DNA of 13,045 nt from Deltaproteobacteria bacterium. GTDB taxonomy: Bacteria > Desulfobacterota > Syntrophia > Syntrophales > UBA5619. Every line of letters starts with the position of its first letter. Within the stretch, counting starts at the first letter, position 1. Below, piece by piece: positions 1 to 5,958 of the stretch. The DNA lies in assembly GCA_026388345.1 (NCBI GenBank), contig JAPLJY010000149.1, positions 1 to 13,045 of the forward strand. Direction: 5' to 3'. The notes under the pieces were generated by a model. That model had not been told where the DNA came from. It ran no database searches and was given only the letters and a program-made list of their open reading frames with translations. Position numbers and translations under genes: made by a program.

Positions 1-709
1 TCGAGTACCGCAACTCAAGAATGAGCGCAAGTTCCGCCTCGCGTAGTTTGCGCCAGAGGGTCTTCTGTGGGGCGAGGAAGAAGTTTTTCGCGAGCTGTTG
101 CGTGATGGTCGAGCCGCCCTGAGCGAACCGCCGCTCCCTGAGGTTGGTAAACAATGCCCGGCCGATCGCAAGGACGTCGATCCCGATATGGGAATAAAAG
201 CGCGCGTCTTCAGACGCGATCACCGCATTCTGCAAGAACGGAGAAATGGCGGAAAGGGCAACCGGGCGCCGGGACTCCATCTTCGGACCCATGATGCGGC
301 CGATCTCCTCCGGTTCCAGGTGGATCGAGTCCAACTGCACACCGGCCGAGGAGACCAGCGACACGACCCGCCCGTCGCGAACCACGATGTCCACCGGGCC
401 GCTATCGTGGGAGGGTTTTTCGATTCCATTGTCGCGGGGAAATATCCGGATTTTCGCCGGCTCTTCGGAGAACGTCCCGACTGTGGACGGCTTTCCCACG
501 ACTTTCCTGTAGGAGAGTCTCTGCAGTCGCTCGGCAAAGCGGAGGTTCCCGAGGTGGCGCCCCTTACGGATCTCCGTGGGGCGGCCGTAGAGGATAGAGG
601 GGGCTTCCCAGGCATTCCCGGCAACCCCCCAACCTACCTTGAAGTACAGGTAGCCGATGTGGAGCAGCAAGGCCGCAACGAGGCCTAGAAGGAGATATCT
701 TCGGATCAA
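1..709 (-). CDS. Class A penicillin-binding protein, PBP1B-like, N-terminal part (runs off window)
   Basis: This is a bifunctional peptidoglycan synthase, of which only the N-terminal ~236 residues lie in the window. Read from the minus strand it starts with a short basic stretch and one membrane segment (about residues 5-22). A region resembling the UB2H domain of PBP1B follows (PSILYGRP..., roughly residues 38-75). Next is the glycosyltransferase family 51 domain, with the catalytic-glutamate motif ASEDARFYSHIGID, then GGSTITQQLAKNFFL and WRKLREAELALILELRYS. The transpeptidase domain would lie beyond base 1. No ATG is in frame before an upstream stop at 776-778. The best start is TTG at 707-709, with GGAAGGA 4 nt upstream. 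The glycosyltransferase assignment is firm; 1B rather than 1A rests on the UB2H-like stretch. The protein would be anchored in the inner membrane and act in the periplasm. Confidence 0.88.
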   Translation of the reverse strand, partial: MIRRYLLLGLVAALLLHIGYLYFKVGWGVAGNAWEAPSILYGRPTEIRKGRHLGNLRFAERLQRLSYRKVVGKPSTVGTFSEEPAKIRIFPRDNGIEKPSHDSGPVDIVVRDGRVVSLVSSAGVQLDSIHLEPEEIGRIMGPKMESRRPVALSAISPFLQNAVIASEDARFYSHIGIDVLAIGRALFTNLRERRFAQGGSTITQQLAKNFFLAPQKTLWRKLREAELALILELRYS

Positions 710-871
710 AGAGTCCTTCCCGCCGATTCTATGAAGGGCCGAAGCATCGCCATCACGACGATGATCTTGAATTTCTTATGCTGAAAATTAATAAGAACTT
801 GCTTTTGCATGGCTTGAGCTTAAGAAAAGCGATCTTTTATGTCAAGAGAATTTCATTCGAAAACCCCGTGG

Positions 872-1267
872 CTACCAGATGATTTTCAGGCCTTTGACAG
901 CCTGCAGGGCCTCATCACAGGTCACAAGCGGCTTCTCGTAATGAAGGGCAGTGGCCGCAATGATGCGGTCCGCCGGATCATGATGCGCAAAGAGGGCGTC
1001 GATGGCCGAAATCTTCGCTATCTCCGGCGTAATGGGCAGCGGCCGGATCGCCCGGGACGCTAAAACAAGCTTCAGGAAAGAAAGGGTATCCGTGCCTGGA
1101 TCCAGTCGCCCCTTGGCGACCAACATGGCGATCTCCCACAGAGATATGTCGCAGCAGGCCAGCGAACCGTTCTCTTCGCCCTCTTCAATGGCTCGGAGCG
1201 CCTCGGCGCTGAGACGCTCCGGCGCCAAGGCATCGAAAACGAGGGCGCAGGTATCGAGAAGAATCAA
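872..1267 (-). CDS. vapC: VapC-type PIN-domain toxin
   Basis: Type II toxin, predicted Mg-dependent RNase. With the start chosen here it has 131 residues, a usual VapC length. The PIN acidic residues are visible: D5 in MILLDTCAL, E45 in SLWEIAML, D97/D100 in HHDPADRIIAATAL, and D118 in VTCDEAL. The start is probably TTG at 1265-1267: it gives the family-typical MILLDT N-terminus, has GGGAGG 7 nt upstream, and overlaps the antitoxin stop (TTGA). An in-frame ATG at 1280-1282 would add five residues (MGGVI) but lacks a clear ribosome-binding site. The overlap with the antitoxin gene implies translational coupling, as is usual for such pairs. The RNA target cannot be told from sequence. Confidence 0.88.
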   Translation of the reverse strand: MILLDTCALVFDALAPERLSAEALRAIEEGEENGSLACCDISLWEIAMLVAKGRLDPGTDTLSFLKLVLASRAIRPLPITPEIAKISAIDALFAHHDPADRIIAATALHYEKPLVTCDEALQAVKGLKIIW

Positions 1268-1494
1268 GATGACGCCTCCCATTTTTCATTCAGGGAGGAC
1301 ACAACGTCGCCAATCCTGCATTTTCCCCGCAACACGGAAAGCTTTTCCCTCGCATCCAAACGCCCATCGGCAACGGGCGACAGACGCGCGATCTTCTTCC
1401 CGCGCGAGATCAGAAGCAGCTCTTCGCCGGCCTTGACCATGCCGAGATAGGCGGGCAGGTTGTTCCGCAGCTCCGTAACGTTGACTTCTTTCAT
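1264..1494 (-). CDS. Phd/YefM-family antitoxin
   Basis: Antitoxin partner of the adjacent VapC, 76 residues. The N-terminal MKEVNVTELRNNLPAYL and the following GEELLLISRGKKIARLSP are the DNA-binding and dimerisation core of the Phd/YefM family. The C-terminal ~30 residues (KLSVLRGKCRIGDVVSSLNEKWEASS) would be the toxin-neutralising tail. The ATG at 1492-1494 is chosen because AAAGGAGG sits just upstream. A longer in-frame reading from 1548 crosses the promoter and operator and is not credible. The gene is first in the two-gene unit and probably autoregulates it through the TGTACA sites directly upstream. Confidence 0.9.
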   Translation of the reverse strand: MKEVNVTELRNNLPAYLGMVKAGEELLLISRGKKIARLSPVADGRLDAREKLSVLRGKCRIGDVVSSLNEKWEASS

Positions 1495-1508
1495 GGCATC
1501 CTCCTTTC

Positions 1509-1548
1509 TGTACATTCTATCTGTACACCCGCTTGACGGCGATGTCAA
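1509..1548 (-). promoter_or_regulatory. Toxin-antitoxin promoter with paired TGTACA operator
   Basis: On the minus strand there is a -35 TTGACA (1543-1548), a 17-nt spacer and a -10-like TACAGA (1520-1525). Two copies of the palindrome TGTACA (1509-1514 and 1522-1527) lie 13 bp centre to centre over the -10 and the likely transcription start. TGTACA is the core hexamer bound by YefM in the E. coli yefM-yoeB operator, so these sites fit autorepression by the neighbouring Phd/YefM antitoxin. A further inverted repeat, CTTGAC/GTCAAG (1532-1537 and 1544-1549), overlaps the -35. The motifs are seen; the function is inferred by analogy. Confidence 0.72.
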
Positions 1549-1617
1549 GAATCAAACGTGGTCGCCCTTGCTCAACGCAACACGGGAAAATCGAAAATCG
1601 TTTGAAATTGAACAAAA

Positions 1618-1648
1618 CGGGACACCGTCTCGAATATGGACCGTCCCG
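1618..1648. repeat. Short inverted repeat CGGGAC...GTCCCG
   Basis: Six-base arms (1618-1623 and 1643-1648) enclose 19 nt. It lies between the toxin-antitoxin promoter and the larger palindrome at 1665-1734, in DNA with no coding signal. It may be the remnant of a second palindromic element. Confidence 0.4.
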
Positions 1649-1664
1649 CGTAATTGCTCAGGTG

Positions 1665-1734
1665 TTCCGGGGACAGTTTATTTAATTCTCAGCATTTGTT
1701 TCTTTCGCAATAATTATGTATGCTGTCCCCGGAA
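1665..1734. repeat. REP-like palindromic element
   Basis: Perfect 12-bp arms TTCCGGGGACAG (1665-1676) and CTGTCCCCGGAA (1723-1734) enclose an AT-rich interior. The interior is itself partly complementary (a TAATT tract against AATTA). The whole 70-bp unit could fold into a long imperfect hairpin. Elements with GGGGACAG/CTGTCCCC ends are common intergenic repeats in related genomes and are often linked to REP-associated (Y1) transposases; that link is from general knowledge. No transposase is present here. It lies 37 nt past the uspA stop and may also act as that gene's 3' structure. Confidence 0.6.
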
Positions 1735-1770
1735 TTCCTGCTTCTGGAGATGTAACGGCATCGTGATCGG

Positions 1771-2289
1771 CTAAATTTCCCTCAGGGTAATGTCGGTTTC
1801 CCCTTTCGGCAGCGGGATGATATAGACCGGCTTGCGGATCCGGCGGAGGACCTTTTCGGAGACGCTGCCGAGGAAGGTATGGCTGATTACCCCTTTCCCG
1901 TTCGTCCCCATGATGATCGTGTCACAGCCGAGTTCATCTGTTTTATTCAGAATTTCCGTTGCGGGATCGCCGTAGACGATGTGGATTCCAGCGACCCGCT
2001 TCAGGGTCTCCGGATCGTCCTTGAGTTCCTTTTCGGCAAACAGCTTCAGGCGTTCTTCGATCCGCCGGCGCAGGTTTTCCTTCGAATCCTGACGCATCTG
2101 GTCGACTTTCTCCTGTCCGATGTTCATGAGCATGAGCGCTTCCACCTGCCGCGAAAGGGCTTCGATGACGTGGAGAATGTGGATTTTTGCGTCGTGTTTC
2201 CGCGCCGAGTTGACTGCGTAGCGAAAGGCATAGGCTGAATTCTTGCTCAGGTCGGTTGCGTACAGAACGTTTTGTATCTTCGGAATCAT
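1771..2289 (-). CDS. Universal stress protein (UspA family), ATP-binding type
   Basis: Single-domain universal stress protein of 172 residues. The N-terminal beta strand with the nucleotide-contacting aspartate is IQNVLYATDLS (D13). The motif G-2X-G-9X-G-S is intact at residues 128-142 (GTNGKGVISHTFLGS), which marks the ATP-binding subclass. The family-typical C-terminal strand RRIRKPVYIIPL follows. A helical insert rich in charged residues (about 60-92) is longer than in the shortest Usp proteins. The start at ATG 2287-2289 is chosen because the family alignment begins there and AGGAGG lies 9 nt upstream; an ATG at 2334 would add 15 unrelated residues. It is cytoplasmic and probably a stress-responsive regulator; no specific partner is indicated. 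Confidence 0.9.
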   Translation of the reverse strand: MIPKIQNVLYATDLSKNSAYAFRYAVNSARKHDAKIHILHVIEALSRQVEALMLMNIGQEKVDQMRQDSKENLRRRIEERLKLFAEKELKDDPETLKRVAGIHIVYGDPATEILNKTDELGCDTIIMGTNGKGVISHTFLGSVSEKVLRRIRKPVYIIPLPKGETDITLREI

Positions 2290-2416
2290 ATTCTCTTCCC
2301 TCCTTGTTTTATGTTGCAATTCGAAATGAACCATCCTATCCGGTATTTCCCCGGCATCGCATGGGGCAGCCAGACGACGACTTCCGGGAAGATCGTGCAG
2401 ATTACATCTGCCGGAC

Positions 2417-3832
2417 TCAGGCCGCAGCCATCTTCTTCCGGATGTCCTCGCGCAGGGCCTTTTTCAATATCTTGCCCACAGGATTTCGGGGGATGGCAGC
2501 CACGACCTCCAGACGCTCCGGGATCTTGTAGACGGCGATCCCTTTTTCTTTCATGAAGGCAATGATCTCCGGGAGCTCAACCTTCTCGCCCGGCCGCGGG
2601 ACCACATAGATGCAGGTCCGCTCGCCCAGGATCTCGTCGGGCATCGCGACCGCCGCCGCGTCCAGGACCTTGGGATGGCCCAGGACCATGTTCTCCACCT
2701 CCTGGGCGCTCACGTTGAAGCCGCCGCGGATGATGATGTCCTTCGACCGATCGAAGAAGCCGACGCAGTCGTTGTCCTTCACCTGGAAGAGGTCTCCCGT
2801 GTTGAAGAAGCCGTCCTGATCGAAGGCCTTCGCCGTCAGGTCCGGACGTTTGAAATAACCCGGAATCACGTTCGGCCCCCGGTAGAAGAGCTCGCCCACC
2901 TTCCCCTCCTCCGTCACCTCCGCCTTCGTCACCGGATCGACGATCTTCATGTCGATGAAGCGGAGGTACCCCTCCGGCTTCCAGTGCGATCCCCTCTTTC
3001 CCAACTGCGGGAAGTGGTCGATCCGCATCTCCATGTCGGGGATGTGGAACGGCCCGGCGATGTTCCCGGTCCCCTCGTTCTGGCCCCAGATGTTGCCGAA
3101 CTCGATCCCCCAGCGGCGCTTGAGCTCCTGGACGGACCACAGCGACGGCGGCGCCGCGCCGATCGTGATCGCCCGGACCTTGGAGAGGTCGAACTGGTCC
3201 ACCTTGGGATGCTTCAGCAGGGCGTTGACGACGGCGGGGACGAGGAGGGTGTAGTGGATCTCCTCCATGATCATCTGGAGGATGAAGGTCGGGCCGTCGA
3301 ACGGGTGGTGGAGGACGAGCTTGCCGCCCCCCTTGAGCCATTCCACGAAGACGGTCCCGATGGAGGCCATGTTGACGAGCGGCCCGGCGGTGATGAGGTT
3401 GTCGCCCGGAAGGATCGGTGCGGACTCGAAACAGAGGGAGGACTGGAACAGCCAGTTGTTGTGGCTGAGCGGACATCCCTTGGGCTCCGCCTCCGTCCCG
3501 GAGGACCAGCAGAGGGTAAAGACATCGTTGGGATCGATGCTGATCGCATGCAGTTTTCCGGTGACTGCGCCCTTGGTCATTTCGCGGATCTCCGGAAGGG
3601 TGAGGATCTGTTTGACGGAGGGGTGTTTCGTCTGAATCTTCCGGGCCATCTCCCCGTGGCCAAAGCCGCCGAACTCCTCGACGGTGATAATGGCCGCCGC
3701 ATCGGTCATGCCCGCGATGAAATCGAGCTCCGAAAAGCGCCACTGCATCGGCATCGGGGAGATCAGCGCGCCCGCCCGGGTGATCGCAAGGTAGAGCATG
3801 GCCAGCTCCCAGGTGTTGGGAAGCTGGACCAT
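2417..3832 (-). CDS. Acyl-CoA synthetase / AMP-dependent ligase (ANL family), 5' end disrupted
   Basis: Activates a carboxylic acid to its CoA thioester through an acyl-adenylate. From the only usable ATG (3830-3832) it has 471 residues. The ANL motifs are complete: the P-loop-like LCWSSGTEAEPKGCPLSH (about 107-124), WGQNEGTG, then FFNTGDL, FDRSKDIIIRGGFNVSAQEVE and the terminal PVGKILKKALRED with the catalytic lysine. The reading frame and its homology clearly continue upstream of this ATG for about 60 codons (through TYRELDRAVDAAAEAF) without any ATG, GTG or TTG, and then meet a TGA at 4016-4018. The N-terminus is therefore missing or mutated, and the gene may be a pseudogene. It lies downstream of the hydroxyacyl-CoA dehydrogenase-like gene, so both probably serve fatty, alicyclic or aromatic acid metabolism. 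The exact substrate cannot be inferred. Confidence 0.85.
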   Translation of the reverse strand: MVQLPNTWELAMLYLAITRAGALISPMPMQWRFSELDFIAGMTDAAAIITVEEFGGFGHGEMARKIQTKHPSVKQILTLPEIREMTKGAVTGKLHAISIDPNDVFTLCWSSGTEAEPKGCPLSHNNWLFQSSLCFESAPILPGDNLITAGPLVNMASIGTVFVEWLKGGGKLVLHHPFDGPTFILQMIMEEIHYTLLVPAVVNALLKHPKVDQFDLSKVRAITIGAAPPSLWSVQELKRRWGIEFGNIWGQNEGTGNIAGPFHIPDMEMRIDHFPQLGKRGSHWKPEGYLRFIDMKIVDPVTKAEVTEEGKVGELFYRGPNVIPGYFKRPDLTAKAFDQDGFFNTGDLFQVKDNDCVGFFDRSKDIIIRGGFNVSAQEVENMVLGHPKVLDAAAVAMPDEILGERTCIYVVPRPGEKVELPEIIAFMKEKGIAVYKIPERLEVVAAIPRNPVGKILKKALREDIRKKMAAA

Positions 3833-4039
3833 GATGATGTTGTTTTTATGGATGCCCTTGACGATGAACGCCTCGGCCGCGGCATCGACGGCCCGGTCCA
3901 GCTCCCGGTAGGTGAGCCGTTCCGGTTTCAGGCCGACAAGGGCCTCCTTGTTCAGCGGATCGACGAGGCAGACCTTGTCCGGCTGCGTGCGGACATGTTC
4001 CTTGAAATAATCCGGTCAATGATAGTCAGTCCAACACAC
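3833..4039 (-). pseudogene. 5' coding continuation of the acyl-CoA synthetase, interrupted by TGA
   Basis: Bases 3833-4015 read in frame with the synthetase, beginning PDYFKEHVRTQPDKVCLVDP. They have the strong third-position G/C preference of the downstream gene, so they are genuine former coding sequence. The codon before is TGA (4016-4018). Beyond it the frame reads CWTDYH back to a GTG at 4037-4039, with AAGG 7 nt upstream. A simple reading is one nonsense change at codon 8 of a GTG-started gene. A small deletion or a sequencing error would look the same. Confidence 0.6.
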
Positions 4040-4084
4040 GAGCAAACCTTTTTTCTGCTTCTCCCCCTTTCGGTCTTTTCTCCG

Positions 4085-4852
4085 CTACCGGGCGGTCATC
4101 CGGATCGATCCGTCAAGGCGGATGCACTCGCCGTTCAGCATCGGATTCTCGATGATGTGCCGGGCGAGCGCGGCATATTCCTGCGGCCTGCCGAGCCGTT
4201 TCGGAAAGGGAACCGTCTGCGCCAGCATCACGCGGACGCTTTCCGGGAGGCCCGCCATCATGGGGGTGTCGAACAGACCCGGGGCGATGGTCATCACACG
4301 GATCCCGTAATCGGCGCACTCCCGCGCAATCGGCAGCGTCATCCCCGCAACCCCCGCCTTGGAGGCGCTGTAGGCCGCCTGGCCGATCTGGCCGTCGAAG
4401 GCGGCAACAGAGGCGGTGTTGATGATGACCCCCTTCTCCCCTTCTTCGTTGGGCTCGTTCTTGACCATCTGTTCGACGGCAAGACGGATGATGTTCAAGG
4501 TGCCGACCAGGTTGATCTGAATCACCCGATTGAAAAAGGCAAGCGACATCGGTCCCTTTTTGGAGAGGACCTTTCCCGGATCGGCCACGCCTGCGCAGTT
4601 GATCGCGACGTTGATCTTCCCGAAGGCGGCCGCGGCCTTCGCCACCGCCGCGCTGCTGCTCTCGTCGCTCGTCACGTCGCCGTGGACGAAGATCACGTTT
4701 GACCCCAGTTCGGCGGCCAGCCTTTCGCCCCGCTCCGCAACGACATCGAGGATCGCCACTTTGCCTCCCAGGGCGGACAGGCTCCGGACACAAGCCTCGC
4801 CCAGACCGGAGGCGCCCCCCGTGATGACCGCAATGGAATCTTTTACCTGCAT
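4085..4852 (-). CDS. Short-chain dehydrogenase, 3-hydroxyacyl-CoA dehydrogenase type II-like
   Basis: NAD-dependent SDR of 255 residues. It has the Rossmann motif TGGASGLG (11-18), an acidic residue after strand 2 (ILDVV, D36) that favours NAD over NADP, NCAG near 85-88, and the catalytic tetrad N114, S148 ([11 protein letters not shown]), Y161 and K165 (YSASK). The pattern [26 protein letters not shown] is typical of HSD17B10-like 3-hydroxyacyl-CoA dehydrogenases of beta-oxidation. The ATG at 4850-4852 follows GGGAGAAG and places the first strand correctly; an ATG at 4891 would add 13 residues over the leader. A small hairpin, TCCGCC-ACC-GGCGGA (4891-4905), lies in the leader. The synthetase lies downstream; the two probably share a transcript. 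The precise acyl substrate is unknown. Confidence 0.88.
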   Translation of the reverse strand: MQVKDSIAVITGGASGLGEACVRSLSALGGKVAILDVVAERGERLAAELGSNVIFVHGDVTSDESSSAAVAKAAAAFGKINVAINCAGVADPGKVLSKKGPMSLAFFNRVIQINLVGTLNIIRLAVEQMVKNEPNEEGEKGVIINTASVAAFDGQIGQAAYSASKAGVAGMTLPIARECADYGIRVMTIAPGLFDTPMMAGLPESVRVMLAQTVPFPKRLGRPQEYAALARHIIENPMLNGECIRLDGSIRMTAR

Positions 4853-4920
4853 GGAACTTCTCCCTTCTCTTTTCAGTGGTTTTTCAATCATCCGCCACCG
4901 GCGGAAAAACGATGATAGCG

Positions 4921-4947
4921 AAAAAGGGGCCGCGTCTTCTTCGGCCC
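4921..4947 (-). terminator. Intrinsic terminator (minus strand)
   Basis: Read on the minus strand, GGGCCG (from 4947-4942) pairs with CGGCCC (4932-4927) across a 9-nt loop and is followed by CTTTTT. It lies 13 nt past the stop of the thioesterase-like remnant and upstream of the dehydrogenase gene. It would therefore separate these two units. Confidence 0.55.
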
Positions 4948-4959
4948 GCGGGTTCGGCC

Positions 4960-5121
4960 TTACAGCGCCACGCCGAACTCGACCCTGTACCGGGCCACCC
5001 CGGAAACACCGGCCATGACGGCCTCATCGAGAATCAATGCCATAAACGCCCCGTCGGGAACACCCTCCCACTGGCAGGCGAGGCCGTTGCGGGAAGCGGG
5101 GGAAAAACCGAAGCGGCACCC
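4960..5121 (-). pseudogene. Possible remnant of a small hot-dog thioesterase gene
   Basis: The minus-strand reading GCRFGFSPASRNGLACQW, followed by [16 protein letters not shown], recalls the N-terminal CFGF(C)xPxNPxGL and the central ...ALLDEAM... helix of PaaI-type thioesterases. The stretch between these motifs is far too short for a hot-dog domain (whole family usually ~130 residues). The frame is open upstream to an ATG at 5244 that has no ribosome-binding site. In the next frame an ATG with GGGGGAG just before it (around 5148) gives MIQIRPEQP, which could be the true N-terminus lost by a frameshift near the G-run at 5120-5125. A terminator follows the stop, so a gene probably once ended here. 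The identity is tentative. Confidence 0.3.
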
Positions 5122-5321
5122 CCAGGTTGTTCCGGACGTATCTGGATCATCTCTCCCCCTGAAGCCGGGCATCATGCAGACCGCCTGCCGGCGGCTTTCC
5201 ATCCATACCGGTCCCCATTTACCGGTTGCGCAAGACTTTTGCATAAGATAGGCTGACTGTCAAATGCAAACCACAGTGGAGATGGAACAAGAGGCCCTCT
5301 TTTCCTTCCGCAGGAGGAAAG

Positions 5322-5372
5322 ATGGAGCCTGGTGAGTGGAAAGATATCCTGAAGGCGTGGAGGGTCGGCTGA
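5322..5372 (+). CDS. Leader ORF, 16 residues, overlapping the next start
   Basis: ATG at 5322 is preceded by AGGAGG with a 4-nt gap, the best ribosome-binding site on the plus strand here. It encodes MEPGEWKDILKAWRVG and stops at TGA 5370-5372. That TGA shares its A with the ATG of the downstream gene (TGATG), the classic arrangement for translational coupling or reinitiation. No match to a known peptide is recognised. It may be a coupling leader, or the stub of a decayed upstream gene. Confidence 0.45.
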   Translation: MEPGEWKDILKAWRVG

Positions 5373-5800
5373 TGCGTCTCTGGACATTGCATCCGAAATA
5401 CCTGGACCGGGTGGGGCTTCTCGCCCTCTGGCGGGAGGCTCTGCTGGCGCAGGCCGTCCTCCGGGGGAAGACCCGCGGGTACCGGAACCACCCGCAACTG
5501 ATCCGCTTCCGGAACTACCCGGAACCGCCGGCGGCGATCGGGGCGTATCTGACGGGGATCCTGGGCGAGGCCCTTTGGCGCGGCTACCACTTCAATCCGG
5601 CGAAGATCGGTCCCTGCCGCGACGTCCCGGCGATCCCCGTTACGCGGGGGCAACTCCTCTACGAGCGGGATCATCTGCTCGGGAAGCTCGCGGTCCGCGA
5701 TTGCGCCGCCTGCCGTGTTCTGACGAGGATCGATGAACCGGACCCTCATCCGCTCTTCACGATCTGCGAGGGGGAGGTGGAGACATGGGAGAGGATATGA
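5372..5800 (+). CDS. Pyrimidine dimer DNA glycosylase family protein (T4 endonuclease V-like)
   Basis: Predicted DNA-repair N-glycosylase/AP lyase acting on UV photoproducts, 142 residues, close to phage T4 endonuclease V (138). The N-terminus MRLWTLHPKYLDRVGLLALWREALLAQAVLRG is characteristic of the bacterial Pyr_excise family. E22 in LWREALL corresponds to the catalytic glutamate (E23) of T4 endonuclease V. GYRNHPQLIRF and the helix YERDHLLGKLAVRD also fit. The ATG at 5372 is chosen because the family begins MRLW and GGAGGG lies a few bases upstream; an ATG at 5336 would add 12 unrelated residues. It is the only clear plus-strand gene here and ends just before a shared terminator. The family is confident; activity on pyrimidine dimers is inferred. 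Confidence 0.85.
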   Translation: MRLWTLHPKYLDRVGLLALWREALLAQAVLRGKTRGYRNHPQLIRFRNYPEPPAAIGAYLTGILGEALWRGYHFNPAKIGPCRDVPAIPVTRGQLLYERDHLLGKLAVRDCAACRVLTRIDEPDPHPLFTICEGEVETWERI

Positions 5801-5832
5801 GGTCGGGCGGTATCCATCACGGACACGGCCCG
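5801..5832 (+). repeat. 32-bp structured repeat, copy A
   Basis: Begins right at the stop of the glycosylase gene. It differs at only three places from copy B at 6970-7001 and is in the same orientation. It can fold as an imperfect hairpin: GGTCGGGC on the left arm pairs mostly with GGCCCG on the right, around TCC-ATCAC-GGA. Confidence 0.6.
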
Positions 5833-5845
5833 GCAGGCCAAAGAG

Positions 5846-5892
5846 AAAAACGCAGGGGGCGATCGGAGAATCCGGTCGCCCCCTGCGTTTTT
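5846..5892. terminator. Strong bidirectional intrinsic terminator
   Basis: Perfect 17-bp arms AAAAACGCAGGGGGCGA (5846-5862) and TCGCCCCCTGCGTTTTT (5876-5892). The helix can continue through a T-G pair and CGGA/TCCG to a GAA loop. With A-runs on one side and T-runs on the other it should stop transcription both from the glycosylase gene (+) and from the convergent binding-protein gene (-), whose ends face each other here. Confidence 0.92.
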
Positions 5893-5958
5893 TGCTGCGC
5901 TACGGCATCGCAGACAACTCCCCACCCAAAGGAAAGCTGGGTTGGAAGCGAAGGGAGG

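Noticed and set aside
98..688. Long plus-strand reading frame opposite the penicillin-binding protein
   Set aside because: The minus strand encodes clear GT51 motifs over the same bases; the plus frame has no recognisable domain and reflects GC-rich coding bias.
817..845. Possible promoter for the penicillin-binding protein (TTGACA at 840-845 on the minus strand)
   Set aside because: The hexamer 17 nt downstream is TAAGCT, a poor -10; not enough to call a promoter.
2577..3743. Second minus-strand frame of 388 codons inside the synthetase
   Set aside because: Arg/Gly/Pro-rich out-of-frame shadow of the synthetase gene with no motifs.
4016..4018. Selenocysteine reading of the TGA in the synthetase
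   Set aside because: This family has no known selenocysteine at its N-terminus and no convincing SECIS-like hairpin was seen just downstream; mutation or error is simpler.
2675..4702. 675-codon plus-strand open frame
   Set aside because: It lies antisense across both the synthetase and the dehydrogenase, whose motifs are unmistakable. Its Asp/Glu/Arg/His-rich, low-complexity translation is typical of an antisense frame in GC-rich genes.
4960..5244. Treating the whole 94-codon frame as an intact gene
   Set aside because: No ribosome-binding site at the ATG, N-terminal 40 residues without family character, and domain too short; listed instead as a possible remnant.
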